Shown: positions 40,894 through 51,012, counted from the first letter of the stretch. The stretch is DNA of 64,000 bases from Staphylococcus sp. Marseille-Q5304 (GCF_943737015.1 NZ_CALSFP010000001.1:1116001-1180000), one strand, 5' to 3'. Notes: generated by a model not told the origin, from the sequence alone. Translations and numbers: made by a program.

Positions 40894-42882
40894 TTAAAAT
40901 GTTTGAATTTGGTTTAATACATTTTCTTTAGTAAAGCCGTATTTTTCTACGACTAAATTGCCTGGAGCACTTGCACCAAATCCATCGATACCAATCACTT
41001 TACCTTCTGTTCCAACGTATTTATGCCAACCTAATGGTGATGCCATTTCAATTGCAACACGTTTAGTGATTGAAGAAGGAATGACTGATTCTTTATATTC
41101 ATCTGATTGTTGATCAAATGCGTGCCAGTTTGGCATTGATACAACACGTACACCTTTTCCTTGAGCTTCAAGATCTTTAGCTGCTTCAATCGCTAAATTA
41201 ACTTCAGATCCTGTCGCTAATAATAAGAATTCAGGTTCTTGTTTTGATTCAAATACTGTGTAAGCGCCCTTTCTTACACCTTCTTCAACTGTTTCTTTAG
41301 ATAAGTCCATCGTTGTAAGATTTTGTCTAGTTAAGACAAGAGATGTCGGAGTGCCTTCAGATTCGAGAGCAACTTCCCAAGCAACACGTGTTTCATTACC
41401 ATCTGCTGGACGGATAACATTCATATTTGGAATTGCTCGTAAACCTGCTAATTGTTCAATAGGTTCATGAGTTGGACCATCTTCACCTACTGCAATTGAA
41501 TCATGAGTAAAGATAAATGTTGAATTTAATCCCATAATTGATGATAAACGAAGCGCAGGTTTTAAATAGTCACTGAAAACAAAGAATGTAGCCGCATAAG
41601 GATGTAAACCACCGTGAGCAGCCATTCCATTTACTGCTGCGCCCATCGCAAATTCACGAACACCAAACCAAATATTTTTACCTTCTGGTGTATCTTTATC
41701 AAAGTCAGTTGCTTCTTTCACGTTAGATTTATTTGAACCTGCTAAATCTGCTGAGCCACCGAAGAATGATGGAACTGATTTACTTAAAGCTTGAATAACT
41801 TCACCTGAATCAGCACGAGAAGCACCACTATGACCTGCTTCAAATTCTGGTAATTCATCTTTGTAGTTTTGAGGTAATTTACCACTAATAGCTAATTTGA
41901 ATTCTTCTGCAAGTTCTGGATATTGTTTACTGTATTGTTCTACAAGTTTATCCCAATCATCTTCTTGTTCATTAGCACGTTTTAACATTGTTTGCTGGAA
42001 TATTTCATAAACCTCATCTGGAACATTAAAACGTTGTTCAGGGTCTAAACCATATTGTTCGAGTGCTAATTTTCTTTCGTCTTCACCTAAAGGTGCACCA
42101 TGTACCCCATGTGTACCTTGTTTGTTAGGAGCACCAAAGCCGATAACTGTTTTTATTTCAATCATTGTTGGTGCATTTTGTTTTTTAGCTTTTTCAATCG
42201 CCTGATCTATCGCATCAATATCGTTACCATCTTCAACTAAAATGTGTTCCCAACCATATGCTTCAAAACGACCTTTAATATCTTCAGAAAATGCTTTATC
42301 TAAGTCGCCATCTAAAGAAATATCATTTGAATCATATAGCACAATTAATTTGTCTAGCTGACTATGACCTGCTAATGAAGCAGCTTCATGAGAAATACCT
42401 TCCATTAAATCCCCATCAGAAGCAAGTACATAAGTATAATGATCTACAACATTTGCATCTTCTTTATTAAATTTACCTGCTAAATGTTTTTCAGCCATTG
42501 CCATACCAACAGACATAGCGAAACCTTGTCCAAGTGGACCCGTTGTAACTTCTACACCGTCTGTATGCTTATATTCAGGATGTCCAGGTGTTTTAGAACC
42601 CCATTGTCTAAATTGTTTAAGCTCTTCAAGTTCTAAGCTTCCTGAAACATGCAATAAACTGTAAAGTAAAGCCGATCCATGCCCAGCTGATAACACAAAA
42701 CGATCTCTATTAAAGAAATCTTTAGATTGTGGATTAAAGTTTAAATGGCGTGTCCATAATGTATATGCCATAGGAGCTGCGCCCATCGGAAGTCCAGGAT
42801 GCCCTGAATTCGCTTGTTCAACTGCATCGATACTCAAAGCTCTTATTGTATCAATCGCTAATTGATCTTTCTCTCTATTCAT
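40894..42882 (-). CDS. tkt: Transketolase
   Basis: Transketolase moves two-carbon units in the pentose phosphate pathway with thiamine diphosphate. The 662-aa protein has all blocks: [18 protein letters not shown], the TPP motif starting SDGDLMEG, the pyrimidine domain with [14 protein letters not shown], and the C-terminal [12 protein letters not shown]. The ATG at 42882 follows AAAGGAAG. It is a single gene, and its neighbours ynzC, sosA and lexA are in the same order as in Bacillus. Confidence 0.97.
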   Translation of the reverse strand: MNREKDQLAIDTIRALSIDAVEQANSGHPGLPMGAAPMAYTLWTRHLNFNPQSKDFFNRDRFVLSAGHGSALLYSLLHVSGSLELEELKQFRQWGSKTPGHPEYKHTDGVEVTTGPLGQGFAMSVGMAMAEKHLAGKFNKEDANVVDHYTYVLASDGDLMEGISHEAASLAGHSQLDKLIVLYDSNDISLDGDLDKAFSEDIKGRFEAYGWEHILVEDGNDIDAIDQAIEKAKKQNAPTMIEIKTVIGFGAPNKQGTHGVHGAPLGEDERKLALEQYGLDPEQRFNVPDEVYEIFQQTMLKRANEQEDDWDKLVEQYSKQYPELAEEFKLAISGKLPQNYKDELPEFEAGHSGASRADSGEVIQALSKSVPSFFGGSADLAGSNKSNVKEATDFDKDTPEGKNIWFGVREFAMGAAVNGMAAHGGLHPYAATFFVFSDYLKPALRLSSIMGLNSTFIFTHDSIAVGEDGPTHEPIEQLAGLRAIPNMNVIRPADGNETRVAWEVALESEGTPTSLVLTRQNLTTMDLSKETVEEGVRKGAYTVFESKQEPEFLLLATGSEVNLAIEAAKDLEAQGKGVRVVSMPNWHAFDQQSDEYKESVIPSSITKRVAIEMASPLGWHKYVGTEGKVIGIDGFGASAPGNLVVEKYGFTKENVLNQIQTF

Positions 42883-42974
42883 CTATATTACTTCCTTTCT
42901 ACTTGCAAATTTCATAATCATTATACACGATTGATCTTATCTTTAACAAAATAATGTTTATGTTAAAATGCTAT

Positions 42975-43208
42975 CTATTTTTTTGAATCTAATTTTCTCT
43001 TAACTTTGTCAGGAGTAACGTCATTCCCTTCTGGGTCAATAACGCGGGTATTTTCAATTTGTTGTTTGAAACTTTTTCTAAAAGAATCTAAATATGCCTT
43101 TCTTAATTTAGATTGTTCTTTGGCTTCAGTTTCTGTTAATCCAGTTTCTTTTTTCTTTTTTGCTAATTCATTTATTCGTTTAATATCTACTTGATCTTTG
43201 TTACCCAT
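42975..43208 (-). CDS. UPF0291 (YnzC) family protein
   Basis: The 77-aa protein matches the YnzC/DUF896 family: IKRINELAKKKKETGLTETE, then AYLDSFRKSFKQQIENTRV and a C-terminal DPEGNDVTP. It is a small helical hairpin protein that sits next to the SOS cell-division inhibitor gene in Bacillus too. The ATG at 43208 follows ACGGAGG at 7 bp; the longer open frame upstream runs through the sosA terminator and is not used. The function is unknown. Confidence 0.85.
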   Translation of the reverse strand: MGNKDQVDIKRINELAKKKKETGLTETEAKEQSKLRKAYLDSFRKSFKQQIENTRVIDPEGNDVTPDKVKRKLDSKK

Positions 43209-43243
43209 TGTTAACCTCCGTCTTTCATAATATAAAAAATATA

Positions 43244-43282
43244 ACAAAAAAGTGAACGAAACTAAATAGTTTCGCTCACTAT
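43244..43282 (-). terminator. Terminator of sosA
   Basis: GTGAGCGAAACTA pairs with TAGTTTCGTTCAC on the minus strand and a T6 run follows. Confidence 0.85.
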
Positions 43283-43321
43283 CTCCCCAATCCTTAATAA
43301 TCAAATTGACTTAGAAAAGTT

Positions 43322-43555
43322 TTAATTCACAGCTAACATCATAGAATGATGATCATGTTCGGTTTCTTTCTTCTCATCTATCGATAATTGATGTTGCAAT
43401 GAATCTTGTTTAGACACTTGATGATCTTCTAATTCGTACGGATGTTCTGTATTTGCATTATGGTATGCATTTAAGATAAATATACTAAAAATGACCATAG
43501 TTACTATCATTACAATTAAATAATTCATAATTTCTTCTTTATATATAGAAAACAT
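43322..43555 (-). CDS. sosA: SosA, SOS-induced cell division inhibitor
   Basis: SosA halts septum progression during DNA damage in staphylococci and is functionally like YneA of Bacillus. The 77-aa length is that of S. aureus SosA. One N-terminal membrane helix (IVMIVTMVIFSIFILNAYHN, about residues 14-33) is followed by an acidic, His-rich extracellular-type tail. The ATG at 43555 follows AGGAG at 9 bp. It is divergent from lexA and its promoter contains a LexA box in the spacer. The assignment rests on position, length and topology. Confidence 0.88.
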   Translation of the reverse strand: MFSIYKEEIMNYLIVMIVTMVIFSIFILNAYHNANTEHPYELEDHQVSKQDSLQHQLSIDEKKETEHDHHSMMLAVN

Positions 43556-43569
43556 TTAACTCACTCCTA

Positions 43570-43643
43570 GAACGTTTGTTTGTATTTTTAATATACCAGA
43601 ACGAATGTTCTAAGTCAACACCAAAACGAACAAACGTTTGTAA
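43570..43643. promoter_or_regulatory. Divergent sosA/lexA promoters with three LexA boxes
   Basis: GAACGAATGTTC (43599-43610, perfect) lies between sosA -35 TTGACT (43618-43613) and -10 TATATT (43595-43590). GAACAAACGTTT (43628-43639, one change) overlaps the lexA -35 TTGTAA (43638-43643), whose -10 TATAAT is at 43661-43666. GAACGTTTGTTT (43570-43581, one change) lies below the sosA -10. Confidence 0.9.
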
Positions 43644-43696
43644 AAGGTGTTTAAGCATGCTATAATGAAGACAAATTAAATTAGGGAGTGCCTATT

Positions 43697-44320
43697 ATGA
43701 AAGAATTAACTAAACGTCAAACTGAAATTTTTGATTTTATTAAGCAAACTGTACAATTAAAAGGTTATCCACCAAGTGTGCGTGAAATTGGAGAAGCAGT
43801 CGGATTAGCATCAAGCTCAACTGTACATGGCCATCTATCTCGACTTGAAGAAAAAGGATACATTAAGAGAGACCCGACGAAACCTCGTGCGATAGAAATA
43901 GTAAGCGAACAGTTAGGCGAACCAATCAACATGGAAGAAACAATTCATGTTCCTGTTATTGGTAAAGTCACTGCCGGTATTCCAATCACTGCAGTAGAAA
44001 ATGTTGAAGAATACTTCCCGTTACCAGAACACTTCACATCAACACATAACAGTGATATTTTTATATTAATTGTCATAGGTGATAGTATGATAGAAGCTGG
44101 AATTTTAGATGGAGATAGAGTAATCGTTAGAAGTCAAACAATCGCTGAAAATGGTGATATCATAGTGGCTATGACAGAAGAAAATGAAGCGACAGTTAAA
44201 CGTTTCTACAAAGAAAAAACACGCTATCGTTTACAACCTGAGAATTCAACGATGGAACCAATTTATTTAGAACAAGTGACAGTATTAGGAAAAGTAGTAG
44301 GTCTCTTTAGAGAAATGTAA
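43697..44320 (+). CDS. lexA: LexA, SOS repressor
   Basis: LexA represses SOS genes and cuts itself when RecA is activated. The 207-aa protein has a winged-helix N-domain ([20 protein letters not shown]). The cleavage site is Ala93-Gly94 in VTAGIP, and the catalytic Ser130 (GDSMIEAG) and Lys168 (ATVKRF) are present. The ATG at 43697 has GGGAG 8 bp upstream; a GTG nine bases earlier overlaps that site. It is autoregulated by boxes in its own promoter. All key residues are present, so SOS control should work. Confidence 0.97.
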   Translation: MKELTKRQTEIFDFIKQTVQLKGYPPSVREIGEAVGLASSSTVHGHLSRLEEKGYIKRDPTKPRAIEIVSEQLGEPINMEETIHVPVIGKVTAGIPITAVENVEEYFPLPEHFTSTHNSDIFILIVIGDSMIEAGILDGDRVIVRSQTIAENGDIIVAMTEENEATVKRFYKEKTRYRLQPENSTMEPIYLEQVTVLGKVVGLFREM

Positions 44321-44356
44321 TACTGCAAATAAGATATAAAGACACTCTCAAAAAAC

Positions 44357-44393
44357 AAAGAGGTTGAGCGTTATGCTCAACCTCTTATTTTTC
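44357..44393. terminator. Bidirectional terminator after lexA
   Basis: A perfect 11-bp stem AGAGGTTGAGC/GCTCAACCTCT has T runs on both strands. It serves lexA and the small gene at 44385. Confidence 0.88.
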
Positions 44394-44465
44394 ATCTTTA
44401 ATTTCTAAAACTTCTTTTACTTTTTCTAATATATCTTCTGTTTTTTCTTCTTTGTTTGTAGACAT
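44385..44465 (-). CDS. Possible 26-aa charged microprotein
   Basis: An ATG at 44465 opens 26 codons ending at TAA 44387-44385, exactly at the foot of the terminator stem. The product is MSTNKEEKTEDILEKVKEVL plus a short charged tail. It is strongly charged, with a clear amphipathic heptad-like pattern. GAGG lies 14 bp upstream, somewhat far. It follows the CAP-domain gene by 54 bp and may be its last cistron. The tight fit between stop and terminator is the main support. No function is known. Confidence 0.45.
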   Translation of the reverse strand: MSTNKEEKTEDILEKVKEVLEIKDEK

Positions 44466-44519
44466 ATCTTTCTCATCCTCACAAAAGAAATGATACCCAT
44501 TCAAATTTTCATTTAAACA

Positions 44520-45533
44520 TTAACCGGTATAATCTTCAGTCCAATATGGCTGACGCTCATCATTAAAGTCACTGCCTACCCCTAATGTTTTAAACTTACG
44601 ATTTAAGATATTTTTCCTATGTCCTAATGAGTTCATTAAGCCTTGATGAGCAAATATACTACTTGTTTGGCCATATGCTAAATTTTCTCCAGCCGTATTA
44701 AACTCATGGCCATCCGCTTCCATTCGGTCAAATGGAGATTCTCCTGATTGATTATCATGAGCAAAATATTGATGCTCTGCCATATCTTCACTGTGTTTTC
44801 TCGCAGTATCAGATATGCCTGAACTATAATCTAATGTCGAAATACCATGTTGTACTCTTTCCGCATTTACGAGATCAAAGTTCTGTAATTCAAAGCTTTT
44901 AGCTAAATTATCTGAAGGTGCACCATATTGTTGTTGTAAACGATTTTCCATTTGATCACTCACTTGGAGCATCGCCGTTAAATTATTGTCATTATGTTCA
45001 TCATAAAATGCAGTTGTATAAATTTTATTATCATGGAATGTATCATATTCTTTATCTTTTATTTCATATCTTACGAAACCTTTTCTCTTGGCATCTATCG
45101 GTTGACCTAACCTATTTCTCACTTTGTCTTTCGGTGTACCATACTTAATCTTTGATTTAGAAGAGATGACATTCTGATTACTATATAAAGCGTTAACTTT
45201 ATTATCTATATAACTTACCATCACAAATGAACGATAATTATCGTTATAGTAAGTATACCAATTTGTACCATATTCATTTGACGTTACGCGTTTAGCTTTA
45301 CCTAAATTACGTTCTACTTTACTTTTCGACATATGCATTTGAATATTGTTAAAAGCAAATGCTTGTTTTTCAGGTACTTTTAAAGTCTTTTGAGGTTCTG
45401 ACGTATCTGATGTCCAACTTGCCACATGAGACTTCACTTGTTGTTCAAATGATTGAATTGGTTTAGGTTCCTTTATAGGTATAATTAACACAATGAGTAA
45501 CAATGCGACTACATATAATACAAACTTTTTAAT
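44520..45533 (-). CDS. CAP-domain (SCP/PR1-like) secreted or anchored protein, probable ATT start
   Basis: The C-terminal third (about residues 215-337) is a CAP domain with FDLVNAERVQHGISTLDYSS, HSEDMAEHQYFAHDN, AGENLAYG and GHRKNIL. The middle (about 60-190) has two repeats of the CAP-associated domain (MSKSKVERNLGKAKRVT and TPKDKVRNRLGQPID). No ATG, GTG or TTG with a ribosome binding site fits the N-terminus. ATT at 45533 has AAGGTG 6 bp upstream and yields MKKFVLYVVALLLIVLI, a fitting signal or anchor helix; TAA lies two codons earlier. A TTG at 45503 would cut the helix. The function is unknown. Confidence 0.8.
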   Translation of the reverse strand: MKKFVLYVVALLLIVLIIPIKEPKPIQSFEQQVKSHVASWTSDTSEPQKTLKVPEKQAFAFNNIQMHMSKSKVERNLGKAKRVTSNEYGTNWYTYYNDNYRSFVMVSYIDNKVNALYSNQNVISSKSKIKYGTPKDKVRNRLGQPIDAKRKGFVRYEIKDKEYDTFHDNKIYTTAFYDEHNDNNLTAMLQVSDQMENRLQQQYGAPSDNLAKSFELQNFDLVNAERVQHGISTLDYSSGISDTARKHSEDMAEHQYFAHDNQSGESPFDRMEADGHEFNTAGENLAYGQTSSIFAHQGLMNSLGHRKNILNRKFKTLGVGSDFNDERQPYWTEDYTG

Positions 45534-45555
45534 CGTTTACACCTTCTCTATGGAA

Positions 45556-46533
45556 TTAGTCTCTATCCCCATTGAAAATTGAATTACGAACAATTACATA
45601 GTCTACTTTTCTAAGTGAATTTAAATCTTTCCCACCTGCGTATGAAATTGAACTTTGTAAATCTTGTTGCATTTCAATTAAAGTATCATTTAATGAACCT
45701 TTATGTTCAACAAACATTTTTTTACCTTCAACGTTTTTATGTTCACCTTTTTGGAACTCTGATGCACTACCGAAGTATTCTTTATACAATTTTCCATCTA
45801 ATTCAACAGTTTCACCAGGTGATTCTTCATGCGCGGCAAATAGTGAGCCAATCATTACCATTGAAGCTCCGAAACGAATTGATTTTGCAATATCACCGTG
45901 TGTTCTAAGACCACCATCAGCGATAATTGGTTTACGAGCTGCTTTACTACACAGGTTAAGTGCAGATAACTGCCAACCGCCTGTTCCAAATCCTGTTTTA
46001 ATTTTTGTAATACAAACTCGCCCTGGACCGATACCTACTTTCGTTGCATCAGCACCAGCATTTTCTAGTTCACGAACGCCTTCAGGTGTACCCACGTTAC
46101 CTGCAATAACAAAACTTTCTGGAAGATGTTGTTTAATATGTTTAATCATATTGATTACAGAATCTGAATGACCGTGGGCGATATCAATTGTAATATATTC
46201 AGGCACTAAGTTTTCACTAGCTAATTCTTTAATAAAATCAAATTCACGTGCTTTTACCCCAACTGAAATTGAAGCAAATAATCCGTTTTCTTGCATTTCT
46301 TTAATGAAATTATTTCTTTTATCTTCTTCAAAACGGTGCATGATATAGAAATAATCGTGTTCAGCAAACCATTTTGCTAGTGATTCATTCATAACTGTTT
46401 GCATATTTGCAGGTACTACTGGTAATTTAAATTTTCTTGGACCAAACTCTACTGTAGTATCACATTCACTTCTACTTTCAACGATACATTTATTTGGTAT
46501 TAATTGTATATCTTCGTAATCAAATATTTTCAT
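45556..46533 (-). CDS. guaC: GMP reductase
   Basis: GuaC converts GMP to IMP with NADPH, part of purine salvage. The 325-aa TIM barrel has the catalytic Cys in [17 protein letters not shown] (about residue 174), GNVGTPEGV and [20 protein letters not shown]. The short length and the absence of CBS domains separate it from IMP dehydrogenase. The ATG at 46533 follows a GGGG-containing site. It is a single gene or is co-transcribed with the CAP gene only 22 bp downstream. Confidence 0.96.
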   Translation of the reverse strand: MKIFDYEDIQLIPNKCIVESRSECDTTVEFGPRKFKLPVVPANMQTVMNESLAKWFAEHDYFYIMHRFEEDKRNNFIKEMQENGLFASISVGVKAREFDFIKELASENLVPEYITIDIAHGHSDSVINMIKHIKQHLPESFVIAGNVGTPEGVRELENAGADATKVGIGPGRVCITKIKTGFGTGGWQLSALNLCSKAARKPIIADGGLRTHGDIAKSIRFGASMVMIGSLFAAHEESPGETVELDGKLYKEYFGSASEFQKGEHKNVEGKKMFVEHKGSLNDTLIEMQQDLQSSISYAGGKDLNSLRKVDYVIVRNSIFNGDRD

Positions 46534-46797
46534 AGTATAGAAACCCCAATCTCTTAATTATTAATATTGTTTGGCAAATTCGTTCAATTATTTATTAATT
46601 GTCGCTCAGTCTTACACATTCTGGCTCAATTTCTAAATAAAACTATATCTCTTCTTAACCATTAGATAATATACATTGTTTTTGAACAAATGTAAATGGA
46701 CTAAGGTTGTATCATCGTAACAATATATTATGAAAACAAAATTAATGATTTCATCTTGTTACATTCTATTTTTTTATGACTCATGGGGTTATACAAA
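46534..46797. other. Spacer between guaC and rpsN, no gene seen
   Basis: AT-rich sequence without open frames of note. It should carry the guaC promoter; no purine riboswitch core was recognised. Confidence 0.45.
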
Positions 46798-46836
46798 TAA
46801 AAAGGGCTGTGTCATTATTTCGAGTCACAGCCTTTA
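46798..46836 (-). terminator. Terminator of rpsN
   Basis: AAAGGCTGTGAC pairs with ACACAGCCC-type sequence on the minus strand, with a T5 run. Confidence 0.8.
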
Positions 46837-46852
46837 CTATAAAATCATAAAT

Positions 46853-47122
46853 TTACCAGCTTGATTTCTTAACGCCAGGAATTTGACCTTTGTGTGCATA
46901 ATCTCTTAAAGCAATTCTTGACATGCGAAATTTACGATAAACACCTCTTGGTCGACCAGTAACTTGGCAACGTCTTGTTAAACGTGTCGGTGATGAATCT
47001 CTTGGTAGCTTTCTTAAAGCTTCATAGTCACCTTTTGCCTTTAGTTCTTTTCTTAATTCATAATATTGTTCAACCAAAGCTTGGCGTTTTTGTTCTTTAG
47101 CTATTTTTGATTTTTTAGCCAT
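46853..47122 (-). CDS. rpsN: 30S ribosomal protein S14, zinc-free type
   Basis: The 89-aa form of S14 lacks the two CxxC pairs of the 61-aa zinc-binding form; only one Cys is seen. [22 protein letters not shown] and [20 protein letters not shown] are the conserved rRNA-binding parts. In Bacillus the equivalent (YhzA/RpsN2) replaces zinc S14 under zinc starvation and is repressed by Zur. A palindrome typical of a Zur box lies at 47147-47159, just above. It is divergent from an L33 gene. Confidence 0.93.
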   Translation of the reverse strand: MAKKSKIAKEQKRQALVEQYYELRKELKAKGDYEALRKLPRDSSPTRLTRRCQVTGRPRGVYRKFRMSRIALRDYAHKGQIPGVKKSSW

Positions 47123-47143
47123 TCCATAAAACCTCCTCTATTA

Positions 47144-47163
47144 AATCGTAATGATTACGTTTT
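47144..47163. promoter_or_regulatory. Zur-like operator before rpsN
   Basis: CGTAATGATTACG (47147-47159) is a perfect palindrome matching the core of the low-GC Zur consensus TCGTAATNATTACGA. It lies 25 bp above the rpsN start. Confidence 0.75.
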
Positions 47164-47419
47164 ATTATAGTAACACACATTTTTATATAGTCAAATAGCA
47201 CATTGAAATATTTTTCTTATGTATTTCTTTGATTGCTATATATGACTATGCAACTTTGAGCAAATATAACTTGTTTCTACTATTGTAATGTCTAAAATTT
47301 CAAATTAATTACACATCTACCTATAAACCTTTTATTCATTGTTAAAAGTTTAAAGCTATTATTTATAAAATGTAAAAATGGAGTTGATTCCCTTGTCACT
47401 ATATGCTAAAATTTTAAAA

Positions 47420-47434
47420 CGTAATCATTCCTGT
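47420..47434. promoter_or_regulatory. Half-conserved Zur-like site before rpmG
   Basis: ACGTAATCATTCCTG keeps the first half of the Zur palindrome but not the second. It lies about 20 bp above the rpmG start. Confidence 0.4.
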
Positions 47435-47453
47435 TAAGAAAGAGGTGTAAACA

Positions 47454-47603
47454 TTGCGCGTAAATATCACATTAGCATGTACAGAATGTGGAGATCGTAA
47501 TTATATTTCTACTAAAAATAAAAGAAATAATCCTGAGCGTATTGAACTTAAAAAATACTGCCCTAGATTAAATAAATATACATTACATCGTGAAACGAAA
47601 TAA
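47454..47603 (+). CDS. rpmG: 50S ribosomal protein L33
   Basis: The 49-aa protein begins [19 protein letters not shown] and ends TLHRETK, the L33 pattern. The start is TTG at 47454, 8 bp after AAGAGGTG. The zinc ribbon is incomplete: CTEC is present, but the second pair reads KYCPRLNKY with only one Cys, so zinc binding is doubtful. It is one of several L33 paralogues expected in staphylococci. It faces the zinc-free S14 gene across a 331-bp region with Zur-like sites. Confidence 0.92.
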   Translation: MRVNITLACTECGDRNYISTKNKRNNPERIELKKYCPRLNKYTLHRETK

Positions 47604-47657
47604 TCTCCTCCAAATAATAACTTTTAAAATGCGACATGTTTTAAAATTAAATTTTAA

Positions 47658-47713
47658 TAAAGACCGACTACGAACGCATTACAATTGCAAACACTCGTAG
47701 CCGGTCTTTTTAT
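47658..47713 (+). terminator. Terminator between rpmG and katA
   Basis: AAAGACCGACTACGA pairs with TCGTAGCCGGTCTTT, with one bulge, followed by T5 on the plus strand. Confidence 0.8.
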
Positions 47714-47800
47714 TTTACTCTGGTGTAATAACTAAAATGTAATTAAGGATAAAGTGTATTCAACGTTAGAAACGTACTAACGTAAGGTAAATCGCTTCGC

Positions 47801-49288
47801 TTAATCAGGTAGGTTTAAATCCACATTACTAATATCAATACCTAAAGCATTAGCAACACCTTTACCGTAATCTGGATCTGCTTTAAAACAATGTCGAATA
47901 TGACGATGTTGAACTTCTAAAGTTGTACCTTGCATTTCATCAGCTGTATTTTTAAAGATACGTTCTTGTTGTTCTTTCGATTGTATACGGAACAGTCGTC
48001 CAGGTTGTTCGAAGTAGTTGTCATCATCTTCACGATAATTATGTTCATATACATCGCCTTCTACTTGTAAAGAAGGTTTCTTATATTGTGGTTGATCTTC
48101 AAAGGCACCAGTACTATTTGGATAGTAATGTGTGCTGCCACCTTGATTATCATCTAAAATTCTCATTTGTCCATCTCTACTAAATGGACAGATATTTTCT
48201 ACGCCGACCCCTTTAGGTTGGTTAACAGGTATTTGCCAATGATTAACACCTAGTCTATAACGTTGGGCATCCCCATATGAGAATATTCTACCTTGCAACA
48301 TTTTATCTGGTGAAAAATCAATACCAGGCACAATATTTGTTGGTGCAAATGCCGCTTGCTCTACATCTTGGAAATAGTTGTTTGGGTTACGATTAAGTTC
48401 AAATTCTCCAACTTCTATTAATGGATAATCTCCTTTGTACCATACCTTAGTTAAATCAAAAGGATTATCTTTATGATTTCTTGCCTGTTCCTCAGTCATA
48501 ACCTGGATATACATTTTCCATTTAGGAAAATCACCACGTTCAATTGCTTCAAATAAATCACGTTGAGAAGACTCTCTATCATTCGCAATGACTTGAGCCG
48601 CTTCATCTTGTGATAAATTTTCTATACCTTGTTGTGTTCTAAAATGAAACTTCACCCAAACACGTTCACCTTGTTCGTTATACATAGAATATGTGTGTGA
48701 ACCAAAACCATGCATATTTCTAAACCCTTTAGGTATACCGCGGTCAGACATTAATATAGTCACTTGATGCAATGCTTCTGGAAGTGACGTCCAAAAATCC
48801 CAATTATTTTGTGCACTGCGCATATTTGTTCTTGGGTCGCGTTTAACTGCATGGTTTAAACTAGCAAATAGTTTTGGATCTCTGAAGAAGAATACCGGAG
48901 TATTATTTCCAACTAGATCCCAGTTCCCTTCATCAGTGTAGAATTTTAAAGCAAAACCACGAATATCTCGCTCTGCATCAGCAGCGCCTCTTTCGCCAGC
49001 TACAGTTGAAAAACGTGCGAACATTTCAGTCTGTTTTCCAACTTTTGAAAAGATACTAGCTGATGTATATTGCGTGATATCATTTGTCACTGTGAATGTA
49101 CCGAATGCACCTGAACCTTTCGCATGCATTCTTCTTTCTGGTATGACTTCCCGATCAAAATGAGCCATTTGCTCTAAGAAATACCAATCTTGCATTACAA
49201 GTGGACCTCTAGGCCCAGCAGTCATACTATTTTCTCTATCTGAAACTGGAGCTCCGAATAAACTAGTTAAATGTCTTCTATTACTCAT
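47801..49288 (-). CDS. katA: Catalase, monofunctional haem type
   Basis: KatA removes hydrogen peroxide. The 495-aa small-subunit clade 3 type is normal for staphylococci. The active-site His is in [14 protein letters not shown] (about residue 56), the Asn in [11 protein letters not shown] (about residue 129), and the proximal haem Tyr in [12 protein letters not shown] (about residue 339). AGGAGG precedes the ATG at 49288. A PerR-type box sits 27-41 bp upstream, so peroxide induction is expected. Confidence 0.97.
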   Translation of the reverse strand: MSNRRHLTSLFGAPVSDRENSMTAGPRGPLVMQDWYFLEQMAHFDREVIPERRMHAKGSGAFGTFTVTNDITQYTSASIFSKVGKQTEMFARFSTVAGERGAADAERDIRGFALKFYTDEGNWDLVGNNTPVFFFRDPKLFASLNHAVKRDPRTNMRSAQNNWDFWTSLPEALHQVTILMSDRGIPKGFRNMHGFGSHTYSMYNEQGERVWVKFHFRTQQGIENLSQDEAAQVIANDRESSQRDLFEAIERGDFPKWKMYIQVMTEEQARNHKDNPFDLTKVWYKGDYPLIEVGEFELNRNPNNYFQDVEQAAFAPTNIVPGIDFSPDKMLQGRIFSYGDAQRYRLGVNHWQIPVNQPKGVGVENICPFSRDGQMRILDDNQGGSTHYYPNSTGAFEDQPQYKKPSLQVEGDVYEHNYREDDDNYFEQPGRLFRIQSKEQQERIFKNTADEMQGTTLEVQHRHIRHCFKADPDYGKGVANALGIDISNVDLNLPD

Positions 49289-49314
49289 ATAGGTTCCTCC
49301 TCAGTTGTCCTCAA

Positions 49315-49329
49315 CTATAATTATTATAA
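49315..49329. promoter_or_regulatory. PerR box before katA
   Basis: CTATAATTATTATAA matches the Per box TTATAATNATTATAA at 14 of 15 positions. Confidence 0.8.
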
Positions 49330-49504
49330 TCTAGCTTAATAGTAATCTATCGCCTCCTTAAAATCAACAAAATAAACTAGAATGATTATAAATTTCTGAA
49401 TATTCTAATTTTAATTCCTAGTTCATTAAAAAAGCATTGCCATAAGGTAGTAAAAGCATTAAAATGTAACTTATATAAATTTTAAGAATATAGGAGACGC
49501 ATAC

Positions 49505-50953
49505 ATGACAGAAAATAAAAATAACATGAAACGTGGTCTCAGTTCTCGTCATATTTCGATGATTGCTATAGGAGGTGCCATTGGTACAGGTTTATTTGTA
49601 GCAACAGGAAGTGTTATTGCTCAAGCAGGACCTGGTGGCGCAATACTGGCTTATTTAATTATCGGTGTGATGTTGTATTTCCTTATGTCTTCGATTGGAG
49701 AGCTGGCAACCTTTTACCCTGTATCGGGTTCGTTCAGCTCATACTCCACTCGATTCGTAGACAGTTCCCTAGGATTTACAATGGGCTGGTTATACTGGTT
49801 GATGTGGTTACTTGTTTCAAGTGTCGATATTATCATTGCAGCAAACGTATTAAATTATTGGGACGTATTTCACTTTTTTAATCCAGTAATTTGGAGCATA
49901 ATCTTTTTAGTTTTATTATTTTTACTCAATATCTTTTCAGTTAAAGCTTTCGGCGAAACTGAATTTTGGTTATCTTTAATTAAAGTAGTAACAATTTTAA
50001 TATTTATCGTCGTCGGTATTTTAACAATTGTAGGTATTTTAGGCGGAAAAACTTATGGAACACATAATTTCATAACGGGGGAAGCTCCTTTTGTTGGAGG
50101 ATTTTCAGGATTTTTAGCTGTGTTACTTATTGCTGGTTTTTCTGTCGGTGGTACAGAAGTTGTGGCAGTCACAGCTGGGGAATCATCAAATCCAAATAAG
50201 TCTATGCCAAAGGCAATTAAACAAGTATTCTGGAGAATATTGTTATTCTACGTCCTTTCTATCGCAGTGATTTCGGCAATTATCCCTTATAATGATTCAT
50301 TATTATTAAATAAACATGAATCAGTTACACAAAGCCCGTTTACAATTGTTTTTGATCGTATCGGTATTGCATTTGCTGCCTCTGTGATAAATGCTGTTAT
50401 ATTGACCTCACTATTATCAGCTGCTAATTCAGGAATCTATACGACAAGTCGACTGTTATTCTCATTAGCTGAAGATAGCCAGGCACCTAAAGTCTTCGGC
50501 AAACTGCAAAAAACAACGAAATTACCTATATTATCTATTTGCATGAGTTTTTTAGTGATCTTTACAGTTATTATAATCGCGCAATTTAAGTCAGATATTG
50601 TCTTTTCGTTATTAAACATTATTGGATCGCTAGTCATCGTGGTTTGGGGATCAAGTATTTTAGCTCAAATCAGATTACGTCGAGCAATTAAAAAGCAACA
50701 CAAAAACCCAGATGATGTTTTACCTTATAAAGCACCATTTTACCCATTGGGTCCAATTATTGTTATTGTTGCTATACTTATCTTATTTGTAGGTAACTCA
50801 GTCGGAGCAATGATTTCAGGTGACTATATGGCAGTATTACGTAATGTTTTACCGATAATAATTTTAATGCTCGTTTATTTATCGCATAAATTTATCAAAA
50901 AAACTAAAGTTGTGAAACTCAACGACATTAATTTAGAGCAACATAAATATTAA
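49505..50953 (+). CDS. Amino-acid permease, LysP-like
   Basis: The 482-aa protein is a member of the APC amino-acid transporter family with twelve spans. It starts with a basic segment and SMIAIGGAIGTGLFVATGS, the first-helix signature. The segments GPGGAILAYLIIG, SIGELATFYPVSGSF, GGTEVVAVTAGESSNPNKSM and SAANSGIYTTSRLL are typical of the LysP/GabP subgroup. S. aureus carries a LysP homologue at the same place beside katA, as I recall. The true substrate (lysine or another amino acid) is not decided. AGGAGAC precedes the ATG. Confidence 0.9.
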   Translation: MTENKNNMKRGLSSRHISMIAIGGAIGTGLFVATGSVIAQAGPGGAILAYLIIGVMLYFLMSSIGELATFYPVSGSFSSYSTRFVDSSLGFTMGWLYWLMWLLVSSVDIIIAANVLNYWDVFHFFNPVIWSIIFLVLLFLLNIFSVKAFGETEFWLSLIKVVTILIFIVVGILTIVGILGGKTYGTHNFITGEAPFVGGFSGFLAVLLIAGFSVGGTEVVAVTAGESSNPNKSMPKAIKQVFWRILLFYVLSIAVISAIIPYNDSLLLNKHESVTQSPFTIVFDRIGIAFAASVINAVILTSLLSAANSGIYTTSRLLFSLAEDSQAPKVFGKLQKTTKLPILSICMSFLVIFTVIIIAQFKSDIVFSLLNIIGSLVIVVWGSSILAQIRLRRAIKKQHKNPDDVLPYKAPFYPLGPIIVIVAILILFVGNSVGAMISGDYMAVLRNVLPIIILMLVYLSHKFIKKTKVVKLNDINLEQHKY

Positions 50954-50959
50954 TCAATA

Positions 50960-51008
50960 TTGCATTGAAATAGACAAACTTAAATTGTCTGTTTCAATGC
51001 ATTTTATT
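50960..51008 (+). terminator. Terminator of the permease gene
   Basis: GCATTGAAATAGACAA pairs with TTGTCTGTTTCAATGC, followed by a T-rich run. Confidence 0.85.
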
Positions 51009-51012
51009 TTTT

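Noticed and set aside
40590..40931. Open frame of 113 codons on the plus strand, hydrophobic
   Set aside because: It begins inside the yneF terminator, crosses the tkt terminator and runs into the end of tkt. It has no ribosome binding site, and its composition is that of AT-rich noncoding DNA.
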